Positions 36,853 to 45,500 of a stretch of 64,000 nt of DNA are shown piece after piece (position 1 is the first letter of the stretch; the number at the start of each line of letters is the position of its first letter). The DNA is from Siccirubricoccus deserti. GTDB taxonomy: Bacteria > Pseudomonadota > Alphaproteobacteria > Acetobacterales > Acetobacteraceae. The notes under the pieces are model-generated. The model was not told where the DNA came from. It searched no databases and saw only the letters and a program-made list of their open reading frames with translations. Made by a program: the position numbers and the translations under genes. Location of the stretch: contig NZ_JACOMF010000025.1 in NCBI RefSeq assembly GCF_014283215.1, positions 1-64,000 on the forward strand, given 5' to 3'.

Positions 36853-36964
36853 GGGCGAACGAATTTTTTCCGAACACCCTGGCCTGCCATGGTGACCACG
36901 AGAATATGAGGCCGGAGCGGCACCAGCGCCACGCGCCAGTGCCGCGGCCCCAGCCCGCGCCAGC

Positions 36965-37966
36965 TCAGTCGCTGCGCAGCTTCATTTCGCGGATCACCCT
37001 GCCCCAGCCCTCGAAATCCGCCTCGAAGCGGCGCGCCAGCACCTCGGGCGGGCCGCCGGCGGGGGCGGTGCCCAGTTCGCGGATCCGCGCGATGACATCC
37101 GGCTGCCGCAGCGCCTCCTGACATGCGGCATTCAGCTGCCTGACGATCTCCACGGAGGTCCCTGCGGGGGCAAAGACACCGTTCCAGAACACCGCCTCGA
37201 ACCCGGGCAGTCCGCTCTCGGCGATGGTCGGGACCTCCGGCATTGCCGAGGCACGGTGGGTGGTGGTGACCGCCATCGGCCGCAGCTTGCCTTCCCGCGT
37301 GAACACCCCGCCGGTGTTGATCGCGTCGAATGCCACCGCGGCTTCATTGCGCAGCAAGGCGGTCAGCGCACCGGCCGTGCCGGAATAGGGCACGAGCACG
37401 GCATCGATCCCTGCGGTGGCGATGAACTTCGCCGCCACCAGATGGCTGGTCGAACCATTGCCGGCATGCGCCACATTGATCTTGCCCGGCGCCGCTTTGG
37501 CGGCGGCGATCAGCTCGGCAATGGAGACCGAAGCAAGTTCGCGTGCCGCGACGACCAGTTGCGGCGCTTCGTAGATCAGGACAACAGGGACCAGATCCTT
37601 GCAGACATCGAAGCCAGGCGTCGGCGTCAGGTTCGGCAGGATGGCCAGTGAGCTGGTGGTGTACATGATGGTATGGCCATCGGGTTCGGCGCGGATCACC
37701 GCCGCAGCCGCGATCGCCCCGCCTCCGCCGGGGCGGTTGTCGACCACCACGTTCTGCCCGAGGCGTTCCGACAGCTTGGTCGCCAGGATGCGGGCGTAGA
37801 TGTCGGTCGACCCGCCAGGCGGAAACGACACCACCAGGCGGATCGGCCGCGTGGGATAGCTCTGCGCGGCCCCGTAGCCCGGCCGGGCGAGGGCCGATGC
37901 GGCCATGCCGAGGCCGAGGGTCATGCTCCGCCGGCTCATCCCCTGTGAGCCATTCCATTCAGTCAT
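36965..37966 (-). CDS. TctC/Bug-family periplasmic solute receptor 1
   Basis: A 333-residue extracytoplasmic binding protein with AGGAAGGA upstream of MTEWNGSQGMSRRS. A twin-arginine-like signal (SRRSMTLGLGMAASALA) precedes the mature part. YPTRPIRLVVSFPPGGSTD and VVVDNRPGGGGAIAA are family hallmarks. Bug receptors bind small carboxylates such as tricarboxylates or aromatic acids for TctAB transport or sensing. First of three tandem paralogues; no tctA or tctB in the window. Confidence 0.9.
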   Translation of the reverse strand: MTEWNGSQGMSRRSMTLGLGMAASALARPGYGAAQSYPTRPIRLVVSFPPGGSTDIYARILATKLSERLGQNVVVDNRPGGGGAIAAAAVIRAEPDGHTIMYTTSSLAILPNLTPTPGFDVCKDLVPVVLIYEAPQLVVAARELASVSIAELIAAAKAAPGKINVAHAGNGSTSHLVAAKFIATAGIDAVLVPYSGTAGALTALLRNEAAVAFDAINTGGVFTREGKLRPMAVTTTHRASAMPEVPTIAESGLPGFEAVFWNGVFAPAGTSVEIVRQLNAACQEALRQPDVIARIRELGTAPAGGPPEVLARRFEADFEGWGRVIREMKLRSD

Positions 37967-38116
37967 CGGAGTTCCTTCCTGAGTTCTTATTTGCATCCGG
38001 GAGCGCGGGCCGTGGCTACGGGGTGGCGCCGGACAGCGCCCGGCAGACGGCGGGCACGCCAACGCCCAGGCCATGCAGCCGCGCCGACGACACCCGGCAT
38101 GGCGCCGTCCGTCGCG

Positions 38117-39085
38117 CTATTTCATCTCGCTAGCGCGGAGCAGCACTTCCCAGCGCGCCACCTCGCCGGCCACATAGGCTTCGCTCTCGGCGACGCCGAG
38201 ACCGAGCACCCGATCGGCGCCGAGTTCCGCGAAGCGGTTGCGCAACGCTGGCTCGGCAAGGACCTGCGCGATCGCCGCCTGCACCGCATCGCGCACCGGC
38301 CGCGGCGTCGCGGCGGGTGCCATCACCGCCTGCCATACCGTCATCTCCGCATCGATGCCGACTTCCTTCAGCGTCGGCACCTCCGGCGCCGCCGGGCTGC
38401 GTGCGCCGGAGGTGACGGCGAAGGCCCGCGCAAGCCCGCTGCGCGCGGTCTGGAAGGAGGTGACGCCGACGTCGAACAGCATCGCGATGCGCCCGGCGGC
38501 GAGGTCGAGCTGGGCTGGCCCACCGCCGCGATAAGGCACTTCGGTCATGTCCAGGCTTGTGGCACGCAGGAACAGCACCGCCCCCATGCGCAGGGTGCCG
38601 CCGCCGCCGGTGCTGCCATAGGCGAAGCGGCCCGGCGCGGCTCGCACGGCCTCGACGAAGCTGCGCACATCGGTGGCGGGAAAGCTGTTGGCGACGAGCA
38701 TCACCATCGGCGATTCGGCAATCACCGATATGGCGGTGACGCCGGCATGCGGGTCGACGCTCGCATTGGGTACGAAGACCCGCAGCCCCGCATGCGCGGT
38801 GTTGACCAGCAGCAGCGTGTGGCCATCGGGTGCGGCACGGGCGACGGTCTCGACGCCAATCATGCCGGCGGCGCCGGAGCGGTTCTCGACCACCACCGGA
38901 TGCGGCGGCCGCGCCGTCAGCGCTTCCGCCACCAGCCGTGCGACCAGATCGTTCGACCCGCCCGCCGCAGCGCCGACGATCATGCGGACCGGCCGTTCAG
39001 GATAGGCGAAGGCGCCGCCCGGCCATGCGGCCAGAGACAAGACCAGCGTCGCAAGCACGAATGTGCGACCGAAGCGCTTCTTCAT
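38117..39085 (-). CDS. TctC/Bug-family periplasmic solute receptor 2
   Basis: A 322-residue receptor starting MKKRFGRTFVLATLVLSL, with a normal Sec signal cleaved near AFAYPERP. YPERPVRMIVGAAAGGSND, VVVENRSGAAGMIG and TEVPYRGGGPAQLDL identify the family. The GAAAGGSND loop replaces the usual PPGGxxD, so the ligand may differ from that of its neighbours. It is separated by about 150 and 95 bp from receptors 1 and 3. Confidence 0.9.
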   Translation of the reverse strand: MKKRFGRTFVLATLVLSLAAWPGGAFAYPERPVRMIVGAAAGGSNDLVARLVAEALTARPPHPVVVENRSGAAGMIGVETVARAAPDGHTLLLVNTAHAGLRVFVPNASVDPHAGVTAISVIAESPMVMLVANSFPATDVRSFVEAVRAAPGRFAYGSTGGGGTLRMGAVLFLRATSLDMTEVPYRGGGPAQLDLAAGRIAMLFDVGVTSFQTARSGLARAFAVTSGARSPAAPEVPTLKEVGIDAEMTVWQAVMAPAATPRPVRDAVQAAIAQVLAEPALRNRFAELGADRVLGLGVAESEAYVAGEVARWEVLLRASEMK

Positions 39086-39180
39086 TGTGATGGCGTCTCC
39101 TCTGCCGGCAGCGTCCTTGCGTGCGGCGCCCGCTGTCAACCCGGGCGCCCGGCTGCGCCAAGGCTGGAGAGGCGCCCGGG

Positions 39181-40167
39181 CTACTCCGCCTTCACGCCGG
39201 CAGCGTGCAGCACCGGCGTCCAGCGTTCCCTCTCGGTGATGAGGTGCCGGGCGAATTGCTCCGCGGTGCCGCCGAGGATCTTGGCGCCCTGCTGGCGCTG
39301 CAGCGCATCGCGCACCTCTGGCAGCGCCAATATGGCATTGCAGGCCGCGTTGGCCCGCGTGACCACCGGCGCCGGCATGCCCGCCGGCCCCACCAGCCCA
39401 TACCACAGCGAGGCCACCACGCCCGGGAAGCTCGCCGCCATCGGCGGCACCTCGGGCATCGACGCCAGCGGTTGCGGCGTGCTGACGGCCATGGCGCGGA
39501 TGCTGCCGGCCTGAAGGAACCCGGCGGCGGAGGAAAGCGAGGTGATGGTGAAGTCGATCTCGCCCCGGGCGACCGCCGCGACCATCTCGGCGCCGCTGCG
39601 GTAGATGACCGATAGCAGCCGCGTGCCCTCGCCGGCACGGCTCGCCAGCAGCTCCGCGGTAAGGTGGCTGATATGGCCTACGCCTACGGTGCTGTAGCTC
39701 AGCCTGCCGGGCGTCTCGCGGGCCTGGGCCAGCAGCTCGGCCAGGCTGCTCGCCGGCTGGTTGGCGCGCACGACCAGCACCATCGGCAGCTCGGCAAGGA
39801 AGATGATGGGCGTGAAGGCGGTGCGCGGGTCATACGCCAGGTTGCGGTAGAGCTCATGCGCCAGCACGGCGGAGGCCTGCTCGGCCATCAGCAGGGTATA
39901 GCCATCGGGCCGCGCCTGCGCCGCCAGCGCGGCGCCGATGGTGCCGCCGGCGCCGCCACGATTCTCCACCACCAGCGGCTGGCCATTGCCGCGGGCGGGG
40001 AAATGCGGCGCCATGATGCGGATCAGGATGTCGATTGCCCCGCCGGGGCCGAAGGGCACCACAACCCGGACCGGCCGGTCGGGCCAGGTCTCGGCCTGCG
40101 CGGCGACGCGGCGCGGCGTGGCCAGCACGGCGGGCGCAAGCAGCCCGAGGGCGCGGCGCGTGGGCAT
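39181..40167 (-). CDS. TctC/Bug-family periplasmic solute receptor 3
   Basis: A 328-residue receptor with GGGAGGAAA upstream of MPTRRALGLLAPAVLATP. WPDRPVRVVVPFGPGGAID and LVVENRGGAGGTIGAAL are the family signatures. It lies 122 bp downstream of the HpaB-like gene on the same strand, so receptor and hydroxylase may serve the same aromatic or carboxylate substrate; this is inference from position. Confidence 0.9.
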   Translation of the reverse strand: MPTRRALGLLAPAVLATPRRVAAQAETWPDRPVRVVVPFGPGGAIDILIRIMAPHFPARGNGQPLVVENRGGAGGTIGAALAAQARPDGYTLLMAEQASAVLAHELYRNLAYDPRTAFTPIIFLAELPMVLVVRANQPASSLAELLAQARETPGRLSYSTVGVGHISHLTAELLASRAGEGTRLLSVIYRSGAEMVAAVARGEIDFTITSLSSAAGFLQAGSIRAMAVSTPQPLASMPEVPPMAASFPGVVASLWYGLVGPAGMPAPVVTRANAACNAILALPEVRDALQRQQGAKILGGTAEQFARHLITERERWTPVLHAAGVKAE

Positions 40168-40289
40168 GGTGGTTTCCTCCCGGTTTATTGCGGCCGACGA
40201 TAGCGGAAGTCCGGTGCATTGTGCCATCCGCCCCGTGCGCCACTTCCCGGCTGGGAGGCCTTGGGGCATGCCCCTGCTTGGCGCTGACC

Positions 40290-41816
40290 TCAGCCGCCGT
40301 CCTGCCAGCTCGGACCGGTCCAGCCGGACTCGTCGTAGTCGGAGAGGCATTGGTCCACCAGCGCCTCCATCGCCGCCAGATCGCCGCCGCGTTGCGCGCC
40401 GGTCAGCGCCTGCGCCCGGATATCCTCCCAGCCGCCGGAGTAGTTGCGCTCGTAAAGCTCGTGCCGGCCGGCGAATTCGGTCCCGACGGCATCCCACAAC
40501 AGCTTCATGATCTTGATGCGCTCCTGATGGCCGATGCCGTGGGAGCCACGCACATACTGCCGCAGATACGGTTCGGTCTCAGGGCTTGCGAGATCCTTCA
40601 CCGAGGACGGCAGGTAGATCAGCGCCGAGGTCACGGTGCGCTGTACGATGTCCTTGATGCGCGGGTAGCTGTCCGGCGCGAACACGCGGTAGGACACCGC
40701 CGCGCGGAGTTCCGGCAGCACAGCGTCACCCCGCCAGGGTGTCGGGTTGTTGGCCATGGCGTTCGAGAGTGACCAGAACAGGTGGCGCCAGGCGATCACC
40801 TCGCCCAGCAGCACCTGGTTGGAGCGCGCTTCGTCCCCGCCGGTGCAGCGCAGTGCCTTGGCCAGCAGCCCGGCAATGAAATCCAGCTTCACGGCATAGC
40901 GCGTGCAGCCCTGGAACATCGCGCCGTGCAGGAAGCCGGTGCCAGGGAAGAAGCTCATGATCCGTGCCGGATCGCGATAGATGAAGACGTCCTCCCAGGG
41001 GATGAAGACATTGTCCAGGACGAAGATCGCGTCATTCTCGTCGAAGCGCGAAGACAGCGGGTAATCGAACGGGGAGGCATGCCGCGCGGCGGCTTCGTAG
41101 GAGGTGCGGCAGATCAGCCGCAGCCCGGGCGCGTTCATCGGCACCATGAACATCAGCGACATGTCCAGGTCCTCGATCGCCGATTTGGACGACTGGCCCA
41201 TGAAATTGTAATGCGTCATCGCGGCCGAGGTCGCCACCACCTTGGCGCCGGAGACGTAGATGCCGGCATCGGTCTCCCTGATTACCGAGACAAACACATC
41301 CTTCACGCTGTCGGGCGGCTTGTGGCGATCGACAGGCGGGTTGACGATCGCATGGTTCATGAACAGGGCCGCTTCCTGCGCCCGCCGGTACCAGCGCCGC
41401 GCGTTGTCAGCATAGGCACCATAGTATTCAGGGAAGCCACCCAGCGTGTTGCTGAACGCCGCCTTGTAATCCGGTGTGCGGCCCATCCAGCCATAGGAGA
41501 GGCGCGCCCAGCCGGCGATTGCCGCCTGCGCACCGCGCAGATCCTCCCGCGACCGGGACACCCGGAAATAGCGGTGCGTATAGCCACCCGAGCCGGTGTC
41601 CGTCGGGCAGGTCAGGATATCCTTGTGCCTGGGATCATGCAGCGCGTCATACAGCCGCGCGATTGATCGGATGGAGGTACGAAAGGCGGGATGGGTGGTG
41701 ACATCGGCGACGCGCTCGCCATCGATAAAGACAGCCCGGCCGTCGCGCAGGCTCTGGATGTATTCGGCGCCGGTAAACGGACGCTGAGGGCTGGCGATCA
41801 CGGCTTCCGGCAGCAT
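40290..41816 (-). CDS. HpaB-family FADH2-dependent hydroxylase (4-hydroxyphenylacetate 3-monooxygenase type)
   Basis: About 508 residues from the ATG behind GAGGGAGAA (MLPEAVIASPQRPFTGAEYI); another ATG nine codons upstream is possible. FTGAEYIQSLRDGRAVFIDGERV opens the HpaB N-terminal domain (quoted here as FTGAEYIQSLRDGR). YIYVSG-like IYVSGAKVVATSA and FIPWEDVFIY are typical of the flavin site. Family members ortho-hydroxylate phenols using FADH2 from a separate reductase (HpaC), which is not seen here. Some relatives are 4-hydroxybutyryl-CoA dehydratases, but those need cysteine/histidine cluster ligands not evident here. Confidence 0.85.
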   Translation of the reverse strand: MLPEAVIASPQRPFTGAEYIQSLRDGRAVFIDGERVADVTTHPAFRTSIRSIARLYDALHDPRHKDILTCPTDTGSGGYTHRYFRVSRSREDLRGAQAAIAGWARLSYGWMGRTPDYKAAFSNTLGGFPEYYGAYADNARRWYRRAQEAALFMNHAIVNPPVDRHKPPDSVKDVFVSVIRETDAGIYVSGAKVVATSAAMTHYNFMGQSSKSAIEDLDMSLMFMVPMNAPGLRLICRTSYEAAARHASPFDYPLSSRFDENDAIFVLDNVFIPWEDVFIYRDPARIMSFFPGTGFLHGAMFQGCTRYAVKLDFIAGLLAKALRCTGGDEARSNQVLLGEVIAWRHLFWSLSNAMANNPTPWRGDAVLPELRAAVSYRVFAPDSYPRIKDIVQRTVTSALIYLPSSVKDLASPETEPYLRQYVRGSHGIGHQERIKIMKLLWDAVGTEFAGRHELYERNYSGGWEDIRAQALTGAQRGGDLAAMEALVDQCLSDYDESGWTGPSWQDGG

Positions 41817-42255
41817 CGCCCGTTCTCCCTCAGCGAATGGCATTCCTAGACTGGGGCCATACTGCTGCCCGCTTCAAGTCGGCATTCCTCGGTCGGCAGG
41901 CCCCGACCAAGCGGGCGCCGATCGGTGCCTCCGCGGGAGAGATGGCAGCGGCAACATCGCCTTGCGGCCAGCACTCCGTACCGTCGGTCCTGCCGAGCGC
42001 CGCGACGACCTCCACCGCCTCCGGCCGCTCCGGCGCAGCCGCTTGAGAAGCCGCCTGCCGGCCACGCCCGTGGCAGGACGGCAGGGAGCCTCGGGCAGGC
42101 AGCCCGGCCCGACGCGCATCATCGAACCCAGTGCGGAGCGCTTCGAACATCAGGGCGCCGGAGGCGTTAGCGAGCCGTGCTCGGACCTCCGTTCGGACTG
42201 GACCAGCCGGTCGAATGCGGCACGAGCCATGAGCACCTGAGGGAGCGAGGCAGCA
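41817..42255. other. Divergent intergenic region
   Basis: Separates the HpaB-like gene from the LLM oxidoreductase gene. Open frames cross it on both strands, but none has a ribosome site or recognisable protein sequence. I see no clear promoter. Confidence 0.4.
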
Positions 42256-43227
42256 ATGATCAAGCTCGGCTACAAGTTGATGTCCGAGGAACACGGCCCG
42301 TCCGATCTGGTGCGCAATGCCAGAAAGGCGGAAGAGGCCGGCTTCGACCTGGTCGCCATTTCGGATCACGCCTCACCCTGGCTCGAGGAGCAAGGCCATG
42401 CGCCGCTTGCCTGGCCGGTTTTGGGCGCACTGGCCCATGCAACGCACCGCATCGGCCTGATGACGGCGGTGACCTGCCCGACCATGCGCTACCATCCGGC
42501 GATCATTGCTCAGGGTGCGGCAACGCTGGGCTTGCTCAGCGGCAACCGCTTCACGCTTGGTCTTGGGGCTGGAGAGCGGCTCAACGAACACATCGCCGGC
42601 GCGGGCTGGCCCGGTGTGCGGGAGCGCCATGAGCGGCTGTCGGAAGCGCTGGATATTATCGGAGGATTGCTGACAGGGACGCTGGCGAACTACCGCGGAG
42701 AGTATTTCCGGCTGGATCATGCGCGGCTGTTCGATCGCCCCAGCGAGAAACCGACCGTGGTGGTGGCCGCTGGCGGGCCGGAAGCGGCACGCCTGGCCGC
42801 CCGGAAGGGGGAGGGCCTGATCGCCACCGAATCGCGGCCCGATCTCATCGAGGCGTTCCGTTCCGCGGGAGGCTCCGGGCCGCGCTACGCCGAGGTAGCG
42901 CTGTGCTATGCGGCGACGGAGGAGGATGCCCGGAAGACGGCCCATCACTATTTCCGCTGGTCGGTCACCGGTTGGCCGGTCATGGCGGAACTGCCCAATA
43001 CCGAGAGCTTCGCAGCCGCAACCCGGCATGTGCCGCCGGAGGCCGTCGCCGAACTCGTCAGTTGCGGTCCGTCGCCGGAGCGTCATCTGGCGGCAGTCGA
43101 TCGCTACATCGAAGCCGGCTTTGATCATATCATCCTGACCCAGGTCGGGCCGGATCAGGACGGCTTCATCGAATTCTTCGAGCGCACCTTGGCGCCTGCT
43201 ATTCCGGGACGGCAGGCAACCGGCTAG
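42256..43227 (+). CDS. F420-type LLM-class oxidoreductase
   Basis: A 323-residue luciferase-like TIM-barrel enzyme starting MIKLGYKLMSEEHGPSDLV. AEEAGFDLVAISDH near residue 30, GLMTAVTCPTMRYHPAI and the FTLGLGAGERLNEH segment match the F420-dependent group around glucose-6-phosphate dehydrogenase and TIGR03557, which are mostly actinobacterial. Cofactor F420 versus FMN cannot be settled from sequence alone. It stands alone between two gene-poor spacers, which with the actinobacterial affinity suggests acquisition by transfer. Confidence 0.82.
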   Translation: MIKLGYKLMSEEHGPSDLVRNARKAEEAGFDLVAISDHASPWLEEQGHAPLAWPVLGALAHATHRIGLMTAVTCPTMRYHPAIIAQGAATLGLLSGNRFTLGLGAGERLNEHIAGAGWPGVRERHERLSEALDIIGGLLTGTLANYRGEYFRLDHARLFDRPSEKPTVVVAAGGPEAARLAARKGEGLIATESRPDLIEAFRSAGGSGPRYAEVALCYAATEEDARKTAHHYFRWSVTGWPVMAELPNTESFAAATRHVPPEAVAELVSCGPSPERHLAAVDRYIEAGFDHIILTQVGPDQDGFIEFFERTLAPAIPGRQATG

Positions 43228-43608
43228 GCGCGGTGGGCTCATGCGTGCGACACCCAGGCTTTCCAGAAGGGAACCGACCGCCGGCACCGGTTCCGCGGGG
43301 CATGAGGCGTCGCCGATCCCGGCATCCAGCCCGCCCTGGCAATCGCGCTCGTGCGATGCGCCAGGGTGCCTGTGACGAGACCTGACAGCTAAATTGGCGG
43401 TGAGTTCGGCACCTCAACGGTCTCCTGCTTGCGGCGGCCTGATATCCGAATAGCCAAGTGTCATGCAGCCCAACCGAATCGGTGGCGGCAACCAATGTGC
43501 AGGGTGCCTCCTCTCCCATCGGCGAAGATCATGGCCGGTGCAGCCGATGCGCCTCGACATGCGTTTCCTGCTCATCCTGGGGGGTGTCAGGCATCGAGAG
43601 GGCATTCC
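43228..43608. other. Intergenic region
   Basis: No gene, tRNA or clear repeat recognised. Open frames on both strands here are composition-driven. Confidence 0.4.
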
Positions 43609-44361
43609 ATGGAACCGGCTCTGGATGTGCGATTGCAGCGAGTCTTTGACCGCGTCAAACTGGTGAGTGGCATCGGCGACCCGGATGCGGGCACGATGTG
43701 CGTGATGTCCCTCGTGGCCTGCCTGGCGGGCGAAGGATACACTGACCGGCCGACCTGCGCCTCGCCGCTGATCCGGATCTTCGCGATCAAGATCAACGAC
43801 CACATGCCGGCTGAAGCACGCCAGCGCCTTAAGCCCTTCGCGCCGCGCATCCTCGGCACGAACGACGGACGGGATGGCGAGCGCGCCGAGGTCCTGCGCC
43901 GTGCCCTGGCCGAGGAGCTCCTTGCGGAGCTCTCTGGCCAGCGAAGGGCACCGGCCGGAACGTCCAATGGGAGCCTGGCCAGGCACTTCTGGACCCGGCT
44001 TCGCAAGTACCAATTGCAACGGCGCATTAAGGCGCTTCTCGGCCGAGCCAGGATGAATGACGGCCCCGGCGCGGGAATCGCGCTGGCGTCCGGGGCGGCA
44101 CAACTGCTGGTCGTCTGTGCGCGCGACACCCGGGATGCCGGCGAGGCGGAGCAGTATTGGAACTCGGCGATCGGGCTCCTGGACCGGCTGTGCGACGTCG
44201 GCGCATCGGAGCGGCGCGCGCCCGGGCTGGCGCCAGACCGTCTGGGCCGGCTTAACGCACACGGCACGTCAGCCGGCCGGCGCAGCGTCGTCCCCGATGA
44301 GCTCCATCCATTCTGGACCGCCGGGCTCCCCGGCGGAACTGGCGCACCGCATCGGCGCTGA
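43609..44361 (+). CDS. Conserved-looking hypothetical protein
   Basis: About 250 residues from MEPALDVRLQRVFDRVKLV, with GAGAGG upstream. The N-terminal half (GTMCVMSLVACLAGEGYTD; FAIKINDHMPAEARQRLKPF; ILGTNDGRD) looks like a structured, conserved domain. The last ~45 residues are low in secondary-structure signal and rich in Gly, Arg and His. No signal peptide or membrane span. I do not recognise the family; the opposite strand is also open but has no protein-like features. Confidence 0.6.
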   Translation: MEPALDVRLQRVFDRVKLVSGIGDPDAGTMCVMSLVACLAGEGYTDRPTCASPLIRIFAIKINDHMPAEARQRLKPFAPRILGTNDGRDGERAEVLRRALAEELLAELSGQRRAPAGTSNGSLARHFWTRLRKYQLQRRIKALLGRARMNDGPGAGIALASGAAQLLVVCARDTRDAGEAEQYWNSAIGLLDRLCDVGASERRAPGLAPDRLGRLNAHGTSAGRRSVVPDELHPFWTAGLPGGTGAPHRR

Positions 44362-44545
44362 ACGGAACGTTCAGCTCAGCCTGCCAGGGGGTGCGGAGAT
44401 GAGAGCGATGATCCGGATGCTGCACCGCATCAGCACCCGGTCTGGCCGAATCCTGCCGTGATGAGGGCCGAACGAGCTCAGCCTGGTGGGCCAATGGCCG
44501 CAGACGGCCAAGCACGGCGGCGACGCAAGGCGCTGCATCCGAACC

Positions 44546-45481
44546 ATGGGTGATCTGGGTGCGCTGTGGGATCGTCACATGCGCAGCGGCGATTGGGATG
44601 CAGCCTGGGCCATCAGCGACACGGTGCTGCAGGCACGTGCCGGCACGACCGACTGGCACCGGCCGCGCCATCTGCAAGCAGTATGGGACGGCACGGCGCC
44701 AGCGGGACGACGCGTACTGGTCCGCTGCTACCATGGGCTGGGCGATACCATCCAGTTCATCCGCTTCGTACCACAGCTGCAGGCCATCGCCGCCGAGGTA
44801 ACGGTATGGGCGCAGCCTGCGCTGCTGCCATTGATCGGCACTCTACCTGGCATCGGGCGCCTGCTGCCGCTGCATGACGGAACACCGGAAGCCGCCTTCG
44901 ACGTGGATATCGAGGTGATGGAATTGGCGCACCTCTTTCGCCCGACGCCATCGACGCTGCCGGCGCAGGTGCCCTACCTGCATCCCGGCCGCGCGGCACG
45001 CAGGAGCCGGGATTGCCTTGCGGTCGGGCTGGTCTGGCAGGCGGGCGCCTGGGACGACAGCCGCTCCGTCCCGATTGCGCTGCTGCGTCCGCTGTCGGAG
45101 ATCCCCGGCGTGACGCTGCACATCCTGCAGCGCGGTGCAGCGGCGCCCGGCTTTGGCCTGGCCTCCGGCGCGGACGACATCCTGCAGGCGGCGCGGATGA
45201 TGACGACGCTTGATCTGATCGTTTCGGTCGACTCGATGCCGGCGCATCTCGCCGGCGCACTCGGCCTGCCGGTCTGGACGCTGCTGACGCACCGCGCCGA
45301 CTGGCGCTGGATGGAGGGGCGCGAGGACAGTCCTTGGTATCCGACCATGCGGCTGCTGCGGCAGCCAGGCCCGGGCGACTGGGGCGCGGTGGTGGCGCGC
45401 CTGTGCCGGGATCTCCGCGCCCTTGCCGCAGCGCACAGCCTCCACAGCGCGCCTGACAATCAGGATCACGCCGGCAGCTGA
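44546..45481 (+). CDS. Glycosyltransferase family 9-like protein
   Basis: About 311 residues from MGDLGALWDRHMRSGDWDA. The N-terminal ~40 residues resemble the TPR-type lead-in of such proteins. VLVRCYHGLGDTIQFIRFVP is the glycine-rich nucleotide-sugar loop of ADP-heptose-type transferases, and ILQAARMMTTLDLIVSVDSM followed by HLAGALGLPVWTLL is the classical C-terminal donor site. It is convergent with the sugar cluster, 19 bp from the UDP-glucuronate decarboxylase stop, and probably belongs to the same pathway. Confidence 0.8.
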   Translation: MGDLGALWDRHMRSGDWDAAWAISDTVLQARAGTTDWHRPRHLQAVWDGTAPAGRRVLVRCYHGLGDTIQFIRFVPQLQAIAAEVTVWAQPALLPLIGTLPGIGRLLPLHDGTPEAAFDVDIEVMELAHLFRPTPSTLPAQVPYLHPGRAARRSRDCLAVGLVWQAGAWDDSRSVPIALLRPLSEIPGVTLHILQRGAAAPGFGLASGADDILQAARMMTTLDLIVSVDSMPAHLAGALGLPVWTLLTHRADWRWMEGREDSPWYPTMRLLRQPGPGDWGAVVARLCRDLRALAAAHSLHSAPDNQDHAGS

Positions 45482-45500
45482 ACCCCAGCGCGTCCAGGCG

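Noticed and set aside
41830-42369. Minus-strand frame crossing the spacer upstream of the LLM gene
   Set aside because: It overlaps the LLM gene start, lacks a ribosome site and shows no family signal.
43414-44262. Minus-strand frame opposite the hypothetical gene at 43609
   Set aside because: It has no ribosome site and an Arg/Pro-rich sequence; the plus frame looks more protein-like.
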